From assembly GCF_002155965.1 (NCBI RefSeq), contig NZ_MUMH01000045.1:24185-88184 (forward strand): a DNA stretch of 64,000 nucleotides, in the 5' to 3' direction. The position numbers and the translations under genes were made by a program. Below, piece by piece: positions 15,401-28,100 of this stretch. The stretch comes from Allokutzneria sp. NRRL B-24872. Its GTDB lineage: Bacteria > Actinomycetota > Actinomycetes > Mycobacteriales > Pseudonocardiaceae. The notes under the pieces were generated by a model. It ran no database searches and was not told the DNA's origin. It saw nothing but the letters and a program-made list of their open reading frames with translations. The first letter of the stretch is position 1, and every line of letters begins with the position of its first letter.

Positions 15401-18400
15401 CGGCCTTGCCGGGCCCGCCGTCACCGTGGACACCGCGTGCTCGTCGTCCTTGGTCGCCGTGCACCTCGCGGCGCAGTCGCTGCGGCAGGGCGAAAGCTCG
15501 CTCGCGCTGGCGGGTGGCGCGACGATCATGGCGACCCCGAGCACGTTCCAGGAGTTCAGCCGCCAGCGAGGGCTCGCGCTCGACGGCCGCTGCAAGGCCT
15601 TCGCCGCCGCCGCTGACGGGACCGGCTGGGCCGAGGGCGTCGGCGTCGTGCTGCTGGAGAAGCTGTCCGACGCTCGGCGCAACGGCCACCAGGTGCTGGC
15701 GGTGCTGCGCGGATCGGCGATCAACTCCGATGGCGCGTCGAACGGGCTGACCGCGCCGAGCGGGCCCGCGCAGCGGCGCGTGATCGCCCAGGCGCTGGCC
15801 AACGCGCGGATGCGACCGTCCGATGTGGACGTTGTGGAGGCGCACGGTACCGGCACGACGTTGGGTGATCCCATTGAGGCGCAGGCGATTCTGGCGACCT
15901 ATGGCCAGGACCGCGAGGCTCCGTTGTGGTTGGGGTCGTTGAAATCCAACCTCGGGCACACCCAGGCGGCAGCGGGCGTCGGCGGTGTGATCAAGATGGT
16001 GCTGGCGATGCGGCACGGTGTGCTGCCCAGGACCCTGCACGTGGACGAGCCGACCCCGGATGTGGACTGGTCCGCGGGGTCGGTGCGCCTGCTCACCGAG
16101 GCGCAGCCGTGGCCGGAGCCTCGTGCGGCCGGTGTGTCCGCGTTCGGTATGAGCGGTACGAACGCCCACGTGGTCCTCAGTCCCGGCGATCCTGCTCTGG
16201 AACCGGGCACCGGCGATGACGGCGCGCCGTGGCTGCTGTCGGCGACGTCCGCGAGGGCGCTGGAGGACGTCGCAGCGCGGCTTCTGTCCTTTGTGGACTC
16301 GAACCCGGGCGTGCGGGTCGGCGAGGTCGCGTGGACCTTGGCCAACCACCGCGCCGCGCTGAGCCATCGCGCGGTGGTGCTCGATCACCGCGCGGGACTG
16401 GAGAGCGCGGTTCGCGGCGCGGTGGTGGAGGGGGCGGACCGCCCGGTCTTCGTCTTCCCCGGCCAGGGCTCGCAGTGGGTGGGCATGGCCGTTGACCTGC
16501 TGGAGTCTTCGCCGGTCTTCGCCGAGCGCATGGCGCAGTGCGCGGCGGCGTTGGAGTCCTTCGTCGACTGGAAGCTGCTCGACGTCGTCCGCCGGGGCGA
16601 CTACGAGCGCGTTGACGTGGTGCAGCCGGTGCTGTGGGCGGTCATGGTGTCACTCGCCGCGCTCTGGCGCTCGCACGGCGTTGAGCCCGCTGCGGTCGTC
16701 GGCCACAGTCAGGGCGAGATCGCGGCGGCCTGCGTCGCGGGCGCTCTGTCCCTTGTGGACGGTGCGAGGGTAGTTGCTCTGCGCAGCAAGGCGTTGATCG
16801 CGCTCGCCGGGCGCGGCGGCATGGTGTCCGTCGCGCTTCCCGCTGCCGAGGTGGAAGAGCGGTTGCGGGCAGGGCTGTCGATCGCTGCGGTGAACGGCCC
16901 GCGATCGACCGTGGTCGCCGGTGAGCCTGCGGCCCTGGAGGACCTGCTCGCAGAGTGCGCCGCCGAGGATGTTCGAGCACGGCGCATCCCGGTGGACTAC
17001 GCGTCGCACACCGCGCGCGTCGAGGAGATCCGGTCCCACCTGCTTGAGGTGCTCGCACCAGTTGCGCCTCTTGTTGCAACTGTTCCGTTCGTGTCTACAG
17101 TGGATGGTCCGACGACGCTGGACGCGGAGTACTGGTACCGCAACCTCCGCACACCCGTGCGCTTCGAGCACGCGGTGCGGGATCTGCTCGGCCAGGGACA
17201 CGGCGTCTTCATCGAGGTCAGCCCGCATCCGGTGCTCACCATCGGCGTTCAGGAGTGCGCGGAGGCAGCGCAGGTGGACGCGGTGGCGCTAGGAACGCTG
17301 CGCCGTGACACGACGGACCGTTTCCCCGTCGCGCTCGCCGAAGCGCACGTCAGCGGAGTGCCGGTGTACTGGCACATCCTCCGGACGCGGCTGATCGACC
17401 TGCCCACCTACGCGTTCCAGAGGCGCAGGTACTGGCTCGACGGCGCTTCGTCGACGACGTTCCGGTCGGAGCAGCGGGCAGAGGCAGAGCCCACCGCGCT
17501 GGCGGCTCAGCTGGCCGACGTCGCGGAAGCGGACCGGCTCGGCAGCGTCGTGGAGCTGGTGCTGCGCGAAGCCTCCGCCGTGCTCGGCCACGACGGAGCC
17601 GACGAGCTCGCGCCGGGCAAGGCGTTCCGCGACCAGGGTTTCGACTCGCTGACCGCGGTCGAGCTGCGCAATCGGTTGAGCGACCGGTGCGGGCTGCGCC
17701 TGCCGACCACCGTGCTCTTCGACCACCCGAGCCCGCTCGCGCTGGCGCGGCACCTGCACGACACCGCGCTCGGGGAGACCGACGCGCCCGGATTCGCGCC
17801 CGTGGTGAGCGCGAGCGCGGACGACCCGATCGTGATCGTCGGCATGGCCTGTCGTTTCCCCGGCGGGGTGGCTTCGCCGGAGCAGCTGTGGGATCTCGTC
17901 GCCGCCGAACGCGACGTGATCAGCCGCTTCCCCGCAGACCGCGGCTGGGACCTCGCTCGCCTCTACGACCCGGACTCGCAACGGCCGGGAACGAGCTACA
18001 CGCGCGAGGGCGGATTCCTGCACGACGCGGCGAACTTCGACGCCGGGTTCTTCGGGATCTCCCCGCGCGAAGCGACCGCGATGGACCCGCAACACCGACT
18101 GCTGCTCGAAGTCTCCTGGGAGGCCGTGGAGCGCGCGGGAATCGACCCGCTTTCCTTGCGCGGCAGCAGGACCGGCGTGTTCGCCGGGGTGATCCACGAG
18201 TTCTACGGCAGCTCGTTGCACGACCCCGCCGAGGGCGCGGAGGGCTTCCTGCTGACCGGGACGACGGCCAGCGTGGCGTCCGGGCGCGTCGCCTACGTCC
18301 TCGGGCTCGAAGGCCCCGCGCTGTCGCTGGACGTCGCGTGCTCGTCGTCGCTGGTCGCACTGCACCTCGCCGCGCAGTCGCTGCGCCGGGGCGAGTGCTC

Positions 18401-21400
18401 GCTCGCGCTCGCGGGCGGCGTCACGGTCATGGCCACGCCCGGCGGGTTCGTGGAGTTCAGCCGCCAGCGCGGGCTCGCACCGGACGGCAGGTGCAAGCCG
18501 TTCTCCGACGGCGCGGACGGGACCGGCTGGGCCGAGGGCATCGGAATGCTCGTGGTGGAACGGCTTTCCGACGCTCAGCGCAACGGGCACCGGGTGCTCG
18601 CGGTGGTGCGCGGGACGGCGATCAACTCCGATGGCGCCTCCAACGGGCTCACCGCGCCGAGCGGGCCCGCCCAGCAGCGGGTGATCCGCCAAGCGCTCGC
18701 GGACGCGGGGCTGTCCCACCGCGATGTGACCGTTGTGGAGGCGCACGGGACCGGTACGCGCCTCGGCGATCCGATCGAGGCGCAGGCGCTGCTGGCCACC
18801 TACGGCCAAGACCGGCAGACGCCGTTGTGGCTGGGCTCGCTGAAGTCCAACATCGGCCACACGCAGGCCGCCGCGGGTGTCGCCGGTGTGATCAAGATGG
18901 TGCAGGCGATGCACCACGGCGTTCTTCCCCGCAGTTTGCACGCCGATCTCCCGACGTCTCATGTGGACTGGTCGGCGGGCTCCGTCCGCTTGCTCACCGA
19001 GGCGCAGCCGTGGGAAGGGCCGCGACGCGCCGGGGTGTCCGCGTTCGGGGTGAGCGGGACCAACGCCCACGTGATCATCGAGGTGGAGCAACCGGAAGAG
19101 GACTCGCGACCTGCTGACGGCGTTGCGTTGTGGGCTCTGTCGGGGCGGTCGCCCGAGGCGGTTCGCGCACAGGCCGAGCGGCTTGCATCCTTTGTGGACG
19201 GTCATGGCGTCGGCGCGGTGGATGTTGGGTTCTCGCTCGCCACGACGCGTTCGGCCTTCGAGCACCGCGCCGTTGTCGTCGGCGATCGTGAGGAGCTGGT
19301 GCGCTCTCTGCGCGGAAGCCTCGACGTGGCGTCGCCGGTGTCCGGGCGGCTCGGGTTCTTGTTCACCGGTCAGGGTTCGCAGCGGGTTGGCATGGGGCGC
19401 GACCTGCGTGTCTATCCGGCTTTCGCTGCTGCGTATGGCGCCGTGGGCTTGGAGATCGGTGACGACGTCGACCAGACGGTGAATGCTCAGCGTGCTTTGT
19501 TTGCGTTTGAGGTGGCGTTGTTCCGGTTGTTTGAGTCGTGGGGTGTTCGGCCTGAGTTTGTTGCTGGGCATTCGATTGGTGAGGTTGCGGCGGCGCATGT
19601 TGCGGGTGTGTTGTCGCTGGACGATGCGTGCGTCTTGGTGGAGGCGCGGTCGCGGTTGATGCAGGCGATGCCCGCTGGTGGCGTGATGGTCGCGGTGCAG
19701 GCCAGCGTGGAGGAGCTAGGGGACTTGCCGGAAGGCGTGTGCGTTGCGGCGGTGAATTCGCCGACGTCGACGGTGTTGTCTGGTGATGCGGTTGTGGAGG
19801 AGTTCGCGCAGCGGTGGAAGCACAAGAAGCTTCGGGTGAGTCATGCGTTCCACTCGCACCACATGGACGGGATGTTGGACGAGTTCCGCGAGGTGGTGCG
19901 CGGGCTGACGATGAACAAGCCCGAGATCGCGATGCCCGGAGATGTCACTGACCCGGAGTACTGGGTGCGCCAGGTTCGCGAACCCGTGCAGTTCCTCGAC
20001 GCGGTGCGGATGGCGCGCGTGGACGGCGTGCGGACGTTCCTGGAGTTGGGACCCGACGCGGTGCTGACCGCGACGGGCGCGGAATGCGTTGAGGACGCGG
20101 AGTTCATCGCCGCACAACGCCGCGACCGCGACGAACAGCGCACGTTGCTCACCGCCCTCGGGCAGGTGCACGTGCGTGGTGTCCAGATCGACTGGCGGGG
20201 CGTGTTCCCCGGAGCGAAGGCTGTGGACCTGCCGACCTACGCCTTCCAGCACCAGCGTTACTGGCAGGAACTCGCGGCGCCCGCCGCCGGGGACACCGCG
20301 TTCTGGGACATCGTCAGCCGCCAGGACCCCGGTGCTTTCGCGGGAGCCTTGGACGTCCAGCCCGGCGCGACGCTGGAGGAGTTGCTGCCCGCCCTGGCGA
20401 GCTGGCACGAGCGCGGCCAGGCCGAGTCCACTGTGGACAGCTGGCGGCACCACATTGCCTGGACGCCGGTGACCGTGGAACCTGCGGAGCTGAGCGGAAC
20501 CTGGCTCGTGGTGGCGGATACGGGGGAACTCGCAGCGGCGCTGACCTCGCGCGGCGCGGACGTCGTCGACCTGGAGCACGCTGGACCGGCCGTCACCGGC
20601 GTGGTCTCGTGCGTCGGGTTCACCGAGACGGTGTCGTTGCTCCAGCGGCTGGATGAGCTGGGTGTCGACGCGCCGGTGTGGTTCGTGACCCGCGATGCCG
20701 TTGCCGTGGCCGAAGGCGACCGCGTGCACGGCTACGAGCAGGGACTGCTGTGGGGGCTGGCCCGAGTCGTGGCCCAGGAACGACCGGAGCGGTGGGGCGG
20801 CATCGTCGACCTCGGCCCCGGCGCGGTGGACGCGCTCGCGGATGTCCTCGGCCACGACGAGGACCAGCTGGCGATCCGGGAGACCGGCGTGCACGCGCGG
20901 CGCCTCGTCGCGGGGGCGCAGAGCGGCCAGACGTGGAGCCCGCGCGGCACCGTGCTGATCACCGGCGGCACCGGAGCACTCGGCGCGCACACCGCGCGCT
21001 GGCTGGCGGACAACGGCGCCGAGCACCTGGTTCTGCTCAGCCGAAGTGGTCCTGCGGCACCGGGCGCGGCGGAACTGGTGCGGCAGCTGGACATCCCGGT
21101 CACCGTCCTCGCCTGTGACGTGACCGACCGCGCGGAGCTGAAGCGGATCATCGACGAGCACCGGCCGAACGCCGTCGTGCACACGGCCGCCGCGCTCGAC
21201 GACGGAACCCTGGACTCCCTGACACCGCAACGGATTCAGCAGGTGCTGGCGGTCAAGGCGCTCGCGGCCGTGCACCTGCACGAGCTGACGGTGGACCTCG
21301 ACCTCGACCTCGACGCGTTCGTGCTGTTCTCCTCCATGGCGGGCACCCTCGGCCTCGCCGGGCAGGGCAACTACGCCCCCGGCAACGCCTTCCTCGACGC

Positions 21401-22169
21401 GCTCGCCCAGCACCGCGCGGCGCTCGGCCTGCCCGCGACGTCGATCGCCTGGGGAGCGTGGGCCGGGGGCGGCCTCGCGGACCGGGACGCGGTGGTGGAC
21501 GCGGTCGGTCGACACGGCATGGCGGCGATGGACCCGGAGCTCGCGGTCCGCGCACTGTCCACTGTGGGCGATCCTTACATGCTGGTCGCCGCGGTCGACT
21601 GGGACGGCCTCCCGGCCGAGGCGCACTGCCCGTTGATCGGCGGCCTCGTCACACGGACCGAGAAGCAGGCCGACGTGCGGTTGGCGGAGCGCATCGCCGG
21701 GCTGAGCGAAGCCGATCAGGCCGCTGCCGTGCTGCAAGCCGTGCGCACGGTGGTGGCCGCGGTGCTGGGCTACGCGAAGGCCGAGGACGTCGGGCCGGGG
21801 CGGGCGTTCAGCGACCTCGGGGTCGACTCGATGACGGCGTTGGAGCTGCGCAACCGGCTCGGCGCCGAAACCGGGGTCAAGCTGCCCGCGACGTTGGTCT
21901 ACAACCACCCCACCGCCGAGGCGCTCGCCGCGTTCCTGCGCTCGCGGCTGCGCGGCGCGGCACCCGACCCGGGCGTGGAGCTGGACCGGCTCGAAGCGGC
22001 GCTGGCCGAACCACCCGGCGAGCCCGAGGAGCGCGAGCGGATCGCGAACCGGCTGCGCGAACTGCTGCGACGCGTGGAGCCCGCCCCCTCCGGCGAGACC
22101 GGCGCGATCGGCGAGGTCAGCCACGAGGAGCTGTTCGCACTCATCGACGACGAGTTCGGAAGGGCGTGA
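9429..22169 (+). CDS. type I modular polyketide synthase, loading module plus modules 1-3
   Basis: 4246 residues. Domains: loading AT (~92-400, Ser187 in GHSLGD), loading ACP (Ser466); KS1 (Cys684), AT1 malonyl (Ser1095, HAFH 1185-1188), KR1 (Tyr1623), ACP1 (Ser1774); KS2 (Cys2004), AT2 methylmalonyl (Ser2427, YASH), ACP2 (Ser2740); KS3 (Cys2971), AT3 malonyl (Ser3382), KR3 (Tyr3982), ACP3 (Ser4134); C-terminal docking tail ending [13 protein letters not shown]. The loading AT has Trp in place of the extender-binding Arg (VLWSRS), as in the erythromycin loading AT, so it takes a monocarboxylic acyl-CoA. The start is ATG 9429, 11 bases after GGAGGAG; the upstream in-frame GTG (9408) precedes that Shine-Dalgarno sequence and is unlikely. 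First gene of the operon; the next starts 8 bases after its stop. Confidence 0.96.
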   Translation: MGSEDVAEPVPLVLSGTTEHHLRSRAARLRDHLLDRPGTRLADLAHSLATGAAPEPYRAAVIAEDRDAALHGLSALAEGRPAPRVIRGRAGAPGGVVFVYPGLGAQWAGMALELLDSSPVFAEHMRECAAVLDPETGWSLLEVLRAENTEWIDRIDVVEPVLFAIAVALTRLWESFGVRPDAVLGHSLGDVVAAHVAGAYSLADAAKLSVLWSRSQAATLVGRGGLAVVWEEPDRLAERMRRWHGRLWLAGANDPGSALVSGERAALEELLAEPGVRARLLPIDMPVHSPLAERAEGRFSSVPTAPPSLPYFSASTGGLVNPSTVDDLHCWRVMTSPLSLVPAVRAAEASGHRYFVEVGPHPVLTMPLGLTVPDATVTATVRRDDAGLAKVLAVLGELYVRGARVDWEKAFEGTGAQRVELPADAPQELAVNAGVDPLELVCEQVAALTGESVRPELTFAELGVGSALGVELAALLSSATGRHLPATVVFDHPTPAALADHLRGVDEPVDAPRAGAVDEPIAIVGMACRLPGGVTSPEQLWELVRDGRDAITGFPVDRGWDLDALRAACPTAEGGFLDGAGDFDAEFFGISPREAVAMDPQQRLLLETSWEALERAGIAPTAVRGTDVGVFVGTFGQDYLPKLHEVPEELSGLALTGALPSVASGRVAHHLGVTGPALTVDTACSSSLTALHMAAQSLRQGECSLALAGGVSVMAGPGLFTEFARQGGLAPDGRCKAFSDSADGTAWAEGVAVLAVQRLSDAVRDGRRVLAVIRSSAVNQDGASNGFTAPSGPAQRRLIRTCLAAAGLEPSDVDVVEAHGTGTALGDPIEAQSILATYGQDRTAPLHLGSLKSNIGHTQAAAGAAGVIKMVMAMRHGVLPRTLHAERPSSHVDWSAGSVRLLTEAVPWEGPRRAAVSSFGISGTNAHVILEAGPPHEPAEPAERVVPWLISARGEVALRAQARQLLSFVDNTVSVGYSLAVSRALLPHRAAVIGRDALVALAEGRDDPRVIRAEASPGRLAIVFTGQGAQWRGMHHELYETYPVFASAYDAVRLDIGDDLDQTVNAQRALFAFEVALFRLFESWGVRPDFVAGHSIGEVAAAHVAGVLSLEDACALVEARSRLMQAMPTDGVMVAVQASVEELGELPSGVCVAAVNSPTSVVLSGNAVVEEFAARWKHKKLRVSHAFHSHHMDGMLEEFREVVRGLSFHQPEIGVLGEVTDPEYWVRQVREPVLFLDTVLELRSEGVRTLVELGPDAVLTAMGRECADDVVFVPTLRREHAADLETAVARLALAGVELDWAALCPGAEVVDLPTYAFQHQRYWLGATATGDAWRYRVEWQPLALPENAALGDGWVIIDNESFQLPENATGVISMLPAKASLRLVRALSEVDFKGRLWFATKGAAADVDQAQVWGLGLVTGLEHPEWFGGLIDVEEPDSATLARVLAAAGDEDQFAVRDGQALVRRIVRAPAPQGRGWRPRGTVLVTGGTGAIGKHLARWLVRNGADHVVLTSRRGEDAPGAMEFRAELGARVTIAACDVSVRADVERLLAGLDEPVRAVFHAAGTSVLRPLAQTTDEEFEQVIAGKVAGALHLDDLLGDQELDAFVLFSSVAGIWGGGGQGAYAAANAALEALAARRRAQGRTATAVAWGAWGGGGMASANEETRRLLDRSGFRAMDPEVAITALSRALGADEASIVLADLDWPRFTAGYTSARSRPLVSAFVDEGAGTRKIAAATSLPALVAFVRAEAAHVLGHTGAHRVDATTAFRDLGFDSLTAGELRSRLVAATGLALPRTLAFDHPNCARVAELLFAELSGARTAPEHVAAEVADAEPIAIIGMACRFPGGIDSPEQLWDLLVNGGEVLGEFPTDRGWDLESLIDPDGRRPGTSMTGLGGFLGGAADFDAAFFGISPREALAMDPQQRLLLESSWEAFERAGIDPGLVHGDRVGVFTGMYGNDYLSRLDVVPEEIEGYLMSGGASSIASGRVAYALGLAGPAVTVDTACSSSLVAVHLAAQSLRQGESSLALAGGATIMATPSTFQEFSRQRGLALDGRCKAFAAAADGTGWAEGVGVVLLEKLSDARRNGHQVLAVLRGSAINSDGASNGLTAPSGPAQRRVIAQALANARMRPSDVDVVEAHGTGTTLGDPIEAQAILATYGQDREAPLWLGSLKSNLGHTQAAAGVGGVIKMVLAMRHGVLPRTLHVDEPTPDVDWSAGSVRLLTEAQPWPEPRAAGVSAFGMSGTNAHVVLSPGDPALEPGTGDDGAPWLLSATSARALEDVAARLLSFVDSNPGVRVGEVAWTLANHRAALSHRAVVLDHRAGLESAVRGAVVEGADRPVFVFPGQGSQWVGMAVDLLESSPVFAERMAQCAAALESFVDWKLLDVVRRGDYERVDVVQPVLWAVMVSLAALWRSHGVEPAAVVGHSQGEIAAACVAGALSLVDGARVVALRSKALIALAGRGGMVSVALPAAEVEERLRAGLSIAAVNGPRSTVVAGEPAALEDLLAECAAEDVRARRIPVDYASHTARVEEIRSHLLEVLAPVAPLVATVPFVSTVDGPTTLDAEYWYRNLRTPVRFEHAVRDLLGQGHGVFIEVSPHPVLTIGVQECAEAAQVDAVALGTLRRDTTDRFPVALAEAHVSGVPVYWHILRTRLIDLPTYAFQRRRYWLDGASSTTFRSEQRAEAEPTALAAQLADVAEADRLGSVVELVLREASAVLGHDGADELAPGKAFRDQGFDSLTAVELRNRLSDRCGLRLPTTVLFDHPSPLALARHLHDTALGETDAPGFAPVVSASADDPIVIVGMACRFPGGVASPEQLWDLVAAERDVISRFPADRGWDLARLYDPDSQRPGTSYTREGGFLHDAANFDAGFFGISPREATAMDPQHRLLLEVSWEAVERAGIDPLSLRGSRTGVFAGVIHEFYGSSLHDPAEGAEGFLLTGTTASVASGRVAYVLGLEGPALSLDVACSSSLVALHLAAQSLRRGECSLALAGGVTVMATPGGFVEFSRQRGLAPDGRCKPFSDGADGTGWAEGIGMLVVERLSDAQRNGHRVLAVVRGTAINSDGASNGLTAPSGPAQQRVIRQALADAGLSHRDVTVVEAHGTGTRLGDPIEAQALLATYGQDRQTPLWLGSLKSNIGHTQAAAGVAGVIKMVQAMHHGVLPRSLHADLPTSHVDWSAGSVRLLTEAQPWEGPRRAGVSAFGVSGTNAHVIIEVEQPEEDSRPADGVALWALSGRSPEAVRAQAERLASFVDGHGVGAVDVGFSLATTRSAFEHRAVVVGDREELVRSLRGSLDVASPVSGRLGFLFTGQGSQRVGMGRDLRVYPAFAAAYGAVGLEIGDDVDQTVNAQRALFAFEVALFRLFESWGVRPEFVAGHSIGEVAAAHVAGVLSLDDACVLVEARSRLMQAMPAGGVMVAVQASVEELGDLPEGVCVAAVNSPTSTVLSGDAVVEEFAQRWKHKKLRVSHAFHSHHMDGMLDEFREVVRGLTMNKPEIAMPGDVTDPEYWVRQVREPVQFLDAVRMARVDGVRTFLELGPDAVLTATGAECVEDAEFIAAQRRDRDEQRTLLTALGQVHVRGVQIDWRGVFPGAKAVDLPTYAFQHQRYWQELAAPAAGDTAFWDIVSRQDPGAFAGALDVQPGATLEELLPALASWHERGQAESTVDSWRHHIAWTPVTVEPAELSGTWLVVADTGELAAALTSRGADVVDLEHAGPAVTGVVSCVGFTETVSLLQRLDELGVDAPVWFVTRDAVAVAEGDRVHGYEQGLLWGLARVVAQERPERWGGIVDLGPGAVDALADVLGHDEDQLAIRETGVHARRLVAGAQSGQTWSPRGTVLITGGTGALGAHTARWLADNGAEHLVLLSRSGPAAPGAAELVRQLDIPVTVLACDVTDRAELKRIIDEHRPNAVVHTAAALDDGTLDSLTPQRIQQVLAVKALAAVHLHELTVDLDLDLDAFVLFSSMAGTLGLAGQGNYAPGNAFLDALAQHRAALGLPATSIAWGAWAGGGLADRDAVVDAVGRHGMAAMDPELAVRALSTVGDPYMLVAAVDWDGLPAEAHCPLIGGLVTRTEKQADVRLAERIAGLSEADQAAAVLQAVRTVVAAVLGYAKAEDVGPGRAFSDLGVDSMTALELRNRLGAETGVKLPATLVYNHPTAEALAAFLRSRLRGAAPDPGVELDRLEAALAEPPGEPEERERIANRLRELLRRVEPAPSGETGAIGEVSHEELFALIDDEFGRA
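9690..10935 (+). other. PKS loading module: AT-ACP
   Basis: The starter AT uses the GHSLGD nucleophile (Ser187) and shows MPVHSP where extender ATs have YASH or HAFH. Absence of the carboxylate-binding Arg marks it as a starter AT for propionyl-, acetyl- or branched acyl-CoA. The loading ACP reads GVGSALG around the phosphopantetheine Ser466: the Asp of the usual DSL motif is replaced by Gly. Confidence 0.85.
10980..14870 (+). other. PKS module 1: KS-AT(malonyl)-KR-ACP
   Basis: KS motifs DTACSSS, EAHGTGT and NIGHT are intact. The AT has GHSIGE and HAFH, so it selects malonyl-CoA. The KR lacks an LDD motif and has Trp1615 eight residues before catalytic Tyr1623 ([11 protein letters not shown]), the A-type signature predicting an L-hydroxyl. 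Product contribution: C20-C21 with a 21-hydroxyl. Confidence 0.85.
14925..17760 (+). other. PKS module 2: KS-AT(methylmalonyl)-ACP
   Basis: The AT has GHSQGE and YASH, so it selects methylmalonyl-CoA. No reductive domain lies between the AT end (DLPTYAFQ) and the ACP, only a ~60-residue linker, so the beta-ketone is kept: a C19 ketone next to an 18-methyl branch. Confidence 0.88.
17820..21960 (+). other. PKS module 3: KS-AT(malonyl)-KR-ACP
   Basis: KS active site DVACSSS (Val for the usual Thr). Malonyl AT (GHSIGE, HAFH). A ~50-residue dimerisation element ([11 protein letters not shown] ... STVDSWRHH) precedes the KR. The KR is B-type (AALDDG), predicting a D-hydroxyl at C17; near its active site NYAPGN replaces the common NYAAAN but Tyr and Asn are kept. 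ACP motif is VDSM. Confidence 0.86.
19791..19874 (+). repeat. 84-base identical segment in AT3 (copy 1)
   Basis: An 84-base stretch spanning the HAFH region of the module 3 malonyl AT is identical to 48848-48931 in module 9, including all silent positions, although the genes are ~29 kb apart. Confidence 0.9.
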
Positions 22170-22177
22170 CGCGGCCG

Positions 22178-25100
22178 ATGTCCAACGAGGACAAGCTCTT
22201 CGACTACCTCAAGCGCGTCACCGCCGACCTGCGCGAGGCGCGGCAGCGGCTGGACGAGTGGCGCGAGCCGATCGCGATCGTCGGCATGGCGTGCCGCTTC
22301 CCCGGCGGGATCGACGACCCGGACGGGCTGTGGCGCCTGGTCACCGCCGGGGGCGAGGTGCTGTCGGAGACCCCGGCCGGTCGCGGCTGGAGCCTGGACT
22401 CCCACTACGACCCCGATCCGGAGGCGCTGGGCCGGACCTACGTCCGCCACGGCGGGTTCTTCGAGGACCTGGCCGGGTTCGACGCGGACTTCTTCGGCAT
22501 CTCGCCCCGCGAAGCCGTCGCGATGGACCCGCAGCAGCGACTGCTGCTGGAGACCACGTGGGAGGCGATCGAGCGCGCCGGGATCGCCCCTGGCAGCCTG
22601 CGCGGCGAGCGGGTCGGCGTGTTCGTCGGCTCCAACGGACAGGACTACAGCCGCCTGTCCGGGCCTGCCGAGCTGGAGGGCTACCTCGGGCTCGGCAGCG
22701 CGGCCAGCGTGTTGTCCGGGCGGGTCTCCTACCTGCTCGGGCTCGAAGGCCCGACGCTCACCGTGGACACCGCGTGCTCGTCGTCGCTGGTCGCGCTCCA
22801 CCTTGCCGCGCAAGCACTTCGCGCGCGGGAGTGCTCGCTGGCGGTGGTCGGTGGAGTCACCGTCATGTCGGTCCCGGACGTGTTCATCGAGCTGAGCCGT
22901 CAGGGCGCGCTGTCCCCGGACGGCCGCTCCAAGGCCTTCGCCGAGTCGGCCGACGGCGCCGGGTGGGCCGAGGGCGTGGCGGTGCTGGTGACCGCGACGC
23001 TGTCGGAGGCCGAGCGCAACGGCTACCCCGTCCTCGCGGTCGTCCGGGGGAGCGCGGTGAACCAGGACGGCGCGTCCAACGGGCTGACCGCGCCGAACGG
23101 GCCGTCCCAGGAGCGCGTGATCCGGCAGGCGCTGGCGAGCGCGGGCCTTCGACCGTCCGAAGTGGACGTTGTCGAAGCGCACGGCACAGGAACGCGCCTC
23201 GGCGACCCGATCGAGGCCGAAGCCCTGCTCGCCACCTACGGCCAGGGGCGCGCCGAAGACCCGCTTGCGGGGTCGAGCATCAAACGCGGGCCGTTGTGGC
23301 TGGGCTCTGTGAAATCCAACATCGGGCACACGCAGGCCGCCGCGGGCATCGCGGGCGTGATCAAGATGGTCGAGGCGATGCGGCACGACCTGCTGCCGAA
23401 GAGCCTGCACATCGACACGCCGACGACTCACGTCGACTGGTCCTCGGGCGAGGTCGCGCTGCTCACCGAGCACCGCCCGTGGCCCCGCACCGAAGCCCCA
23501 CGCCGTGCCGCCGTGTCGTCGTTCGGCGTGAGCGGCACCAACGCCCACGTCGTCCTGGAAGAGAGCCCGGTCGCCGCCGAACCCCGCACGCCCGTGGGCA
23601 ACCGGCTCGTTCCGTGGCTGCTCTCGGCGCGCGATGACGCTGCGCTCAAGGCGAAAGCACGCCAGCTCATCGAAGTCGATCACAACATTGTGGACGTCGC
23701 CTTCTCCTTGACTTCGGCCCGGGACGCGATGGAGCACCGCGCGGCGGTCGTCGCCGAGGACCGCGACGGCTTCCGGTCGTCGTTGGCGGCACTCGCTGAC
23801 GGCGTTGCCGCTGCGGGTGTGGTGAAGGGCGTCGCGCGGGAGGCCAGCGACCGCGTGGTGTTCGTCTTTCCCGGCCAAGGTTCGCAGTGGGCGGGGATGG
23901 CGGTCGAGCTTCTGGAGTCCTCGCCGGTCTTCGCCGCGCGCATGGGCGAGTGCGCGGACGCGATCAAGTCCTTTGTGGACATTGATCTGATCGCCGTGCT
24001 CCGCGAGGGCTCGTACACCCGCATTGAGGTTTTGCAGCCGGTGTTGTGGGCCGTGATGGTGTCGCTCGCCGAGGTGTGGCGTTCGCACGGCGTGCAGCCT
24101 GCCGCCGTGGTCGGCAGTAGCCAGGGTGAGGTCGCCGCGGCCTGCGTCGCCGGTGCTCTGTCCCTTGTGGACGGTGCGCGCATTGTCGTTCTGCGAAGCC
24201 AGTTGTTCGCCGACGAGTTGGTGGGCAACGGCGCCGTGGCCTCCGTGGCGACCTCGCAGGAGGACGTCTTGGCGCGCTTGGCGAGCTGGCCGGACCTGGC
24301 GCTCGCCGGGATCAACGGCCCCACGGCGGTCACGGTGGCGGGGCCGTTGGCGCCCTTGGCGGGCTTTGTCGCGGCGTGCGAGGCGGACGGGCTGCGCGCG
24401 CGGGTTCTCGACACTACCGTCGCCTCGCACGGGCCTCAGGTCGATCCGTTGCACGACCGCCTGGTGCGCTCGCTCGCTGAGGTGCGGCCGACGTCCGGGG
24501 GCGTGCCGTTCTGCTCGACCGGATCGGCGTCGATCATCGACGGCGCCGAGTTGGACGCCGAGTACTGGTTCGCCAACGCGCGCCGCCCGGTTGACTTCCA
24601 TGGTGCCATCAGCACGCTGCTCGCCGAGGGGCATCGCACCTTCGTCGAGATCAGCCCGCATCCTGTGCTCAGCACGGCGCTCCAAGCCACTGCCGAGGAG
24701 CAGGGGCACGACGTCGCGGTCGTCGGCACGTTGCGGCGCGGCGAGGGCGGCCAGGTCCGCATGCTCCTCTCGCTGGCCGAGGCGTTCACCCACGGCGTCC
24801 CGGTGGTCTGGAACGACGTGTTCGACGGTGGCACGCGGGTCGACCTGCCGACCTATCCGTTCCAGCACAAGCGCTTCTGGCTCGACGGCGCTACTGCGGC
24901 CGGTGACGTTACTGCTGTCGGGCTCGGCGCGGTGGATCACCCGCTGCTCGGTGCGGCGCTCGACCTCGCCGGTGACGGATGCGTGCTCACCGGGCGGATC
25001 GCCTTGGAGTCGCAGAGCTGGCTCGCCGACCACAGCGCGCTGGGCACGGTGCTCGTTCCCGGAACCGCGTTGGTGGAACTCGCTGTCACGGCGGGGCGGC

Positions 25101-28100
25101 ACGTCGGGCGCGGACATCTGGCGGAGCTGACCCTGCACACACCGCTCGTGCTGCCGGAGACGGGTGGCGTGCGCGTCCAGGTCCGCGTCGGCGAGGACGG
25201 CGGGGTGCTGATCTCCTCCAACCTCGACGGCGAGGACGAGTGGGTCCGCCACGCCGAGGGGGCGCTCACCGCCGATCGTCCACTTCGGATGGCCACGGTG
25301 GACTGGCCGCCGGAGCGAGCGGAGCCGGTCGACGTCGCGGCGCTCTACCAACGCTTCGCCGACGTCGGTTACGGCTACGGGCCGCAGTTCCAATGCGTAC
25401 GGGCTGCCTGGCGGCTTGGTACCGAGGTCTACGCCGAGGTCGTCCTGCCTGAGGGCATCGACCCGCGCGGATTCTCGTTGCACCCCGCGCTCTTCGATGC
25501 CGCGCTGCACCCCAGCGCGCTGCTCGGGGACCTCGATGAGGTGCGGTTGCCGTTCTCGTGGGAGGGCGTTTCGATCACCCCGACGAAGGCGACCGCGTTG
25601 CGCGTGCGCCTGACGCCCGGTGGTTCGGTGCTCATCGCCGACGAGCAGGGCGATGTGGTGGCTTCGGTCGACCGCCTCACGAGCAGGCCGGTCGCGGCGA
25701 AGCAGCTCAGCACGGCTCGCGGCGCGGCAGACTGGCTGTACGCGGTGGACTGGACGCCGATCCCGGCGCCCACGGCGAGCGTGCCTGACGACATCGCTGT
25801 CGTGCACGTCGACACCAGCGGTGACCCGGTCGAAGGCACCCACGCTGCGGTGAAGCACGTCTTGGCGCTGCTCCAGGAGTCGCTGACCACGTCCTCCCGA
25901 CTGGCCGTGGTCACACCCGACCTGGGCTTGGTGGCCAGCGCGGTGTGGGGTCTCGTGCGTGCCGCACAGAGTGAGCACCCGGGGCAGTTCGTGCTGGTGG
26001 AGTGCGATTCCCCCGAGCTGGTGCCAGCGGCGCTCGCGACCGGGGAACCGCAGATCGCCGTGCGCGACGGCGAGTTCTTCGTGCCCCGGTTCGCGCGCGT
26101 GCCCAAGCCCGCCGGTGCGCCAAGCTTCGGCGGGACGGTGCTGATCACCGGTGCGACGGGCTTGCTCGGTGGTTTGATCGCGCGGCACCTCGTCGCTGAG
26201 CATGGCGTGCGGCGTCTGGTTCTGTTGGGGCGCAGGGGTGTGGTCGACGCGGAGCTGGATGCGGAGGTCACCGTCGTCGCCTGTGATGTGACCGATCGCG
26301 AAGCGTTGGCTACGGTGTTCGCCGAACACGACATCACGGCGGTGATCCACGCGGCCGGCGTGCTTGATGACGGCGTGATCGAGACGTTGACCGACGAGCA
26401 GGTCGACTCCGTCCTTGCGTCCAAAGTAGATGGTGCGTGGAACCTGCACGAGCTGAGCGCGGACGTCTCCGCGTTCGTGCTGTTCTCCTCTGCCGCTGGT
26501 GTCCTCGGTTCGCCGGGCCAGGGGAACTACGCTGCCGCCAACGGATTCCTGGACGCGCTCGCCGAGTTCCGCCGTGCGCAAGGGCTTCCGGCGCAGTCGC
26601 TCGCGTGGGGGCTGTGGGAGTCGACCGGCGACATGGCCGGAGAGCTGAGCGCGGCCGACCTCGCGCGGATGGCCCGTGGTGGAGTTCTGCCGCTGTCCGT
26701 CGAGCAGGGCCTCGCGCTCTTCGACGCGGCGTGCGCCACCGACAAGGCCGTGCTTGCTCCGGTGCGCTTGGACACCACCGGGCTGAGCGGCGCGGTTCCG
26801 CCGCTGTTGCGCTCCGTCGTTCGTGCGCGGCCGACGACGTGGGCGGGGGATCTTGCCGCGTTGTCGGAGTCCGAACGCGACCGCGTGCTGCTGGAGCTGG
26901 TGCGTGCTCAGGCGGCTGCTGTGCTCGGGCGGGCGGAGATCGAGGCCACGCGGGCGTTCCGCGACGTCGGCTTCGACTCGTTGACCTCGGTCGAGCTGCG
27001 CAACCGCCTCGCCACCGCGACCGGGCTCCGGCTTCCGGCGACCCTGGTCTTCGACCACCCGACACCGGCCGCGCTCGCCGCCCACCTCCGCACCGAGGCG
27101 CTGGGTTCACCTCGACGAACCCAAGCTCCCGCAAGGGTCTCACCCGTGTCGGAGCCCATCGCGATCGTGGGCATGGCCTGCCGGTTCCCCGGTGGTCTGG
27201 CCTCCCCCGAGCAGCTGTGGGATTTCATCCAGGACGGCGGCGACGCGGCCGGCCCCTTCCCCGCAGACCGGGGTTGGGACCTGGCGAGGCTGTTCGACTC
27301 CGACCCGGAGGCGATCGGCAAGAGCTACGTCCGCGAGGCCGGTTTCCTCTACGACGCCGCCGAGTTCGACGCCGATTTCTTCGGGATCTCACCCCGCGAA
27401 GCGCTGTCGATGGACCCGCAGCAACGGCTGCTGCTGGAGACCTCGTGGGAGGTCTTGGAGCGAGCGGGCATCGATCCCACATCGGTGCGCGGCACGAGGA
27501 CCGGGGTTTTCGCGGGCGTGATGTACGCCGAGTACGGCGGACGGCTGCGCACCATTCCCAGCGAGCTGGAGGGCTACGTCGGCAACGGCAGCGCGGGAAG
27601 CGTTGCGTCGGGTCGAGTCGCCTACACGCTGGGGCTGGAAGGGCCTGCGGTCACGGTGGACACCGCGTGCTCGTCGTCGCTGGTGGCGCTGCACTTGGCG
27701 TGCCAGTCGCTGCGTCAGGGGGACAGCACGCTCGCGCTCGCCGGTGGTGTGTCGGTGCTGTCCACCCCGAACCTCTTCGTGCAGTACAGCCGCCAGCGCG
27801 GCCTCGCGCCGGACGGCCGGTGCAAGCCGTTCGCCGCCGCCGCAGACGGAGCCGCCTTCAGCGAGGGGGCCGCGATGGTGCTCCTGGAGCGCTTGTCCGA
27901 CGCCGAGCGCAACGGGCACCCCGTCCTCGCGGTCGTCCGGGGGAGCGCGGTGAACCAGGACGGCGCCTCCAATGGCCTGACCGCGCCGAACGGGCCCGCC
28001 CAGCAGCGCGTGATCACGCAGGCGCTGGCCAACGCGCGCCTGACACCGTCCGATGTGGACGTTGTGGAGGCGCACGGCACCGGCACGACACTGGGCGATC

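Noticed and set aside
14925..17760. A hidden inactive KR in module 2
   Set aside because: The sequence goes from the AT end motif to the ACP in about 60 residues; there is no room for, or remnant of, a KR.
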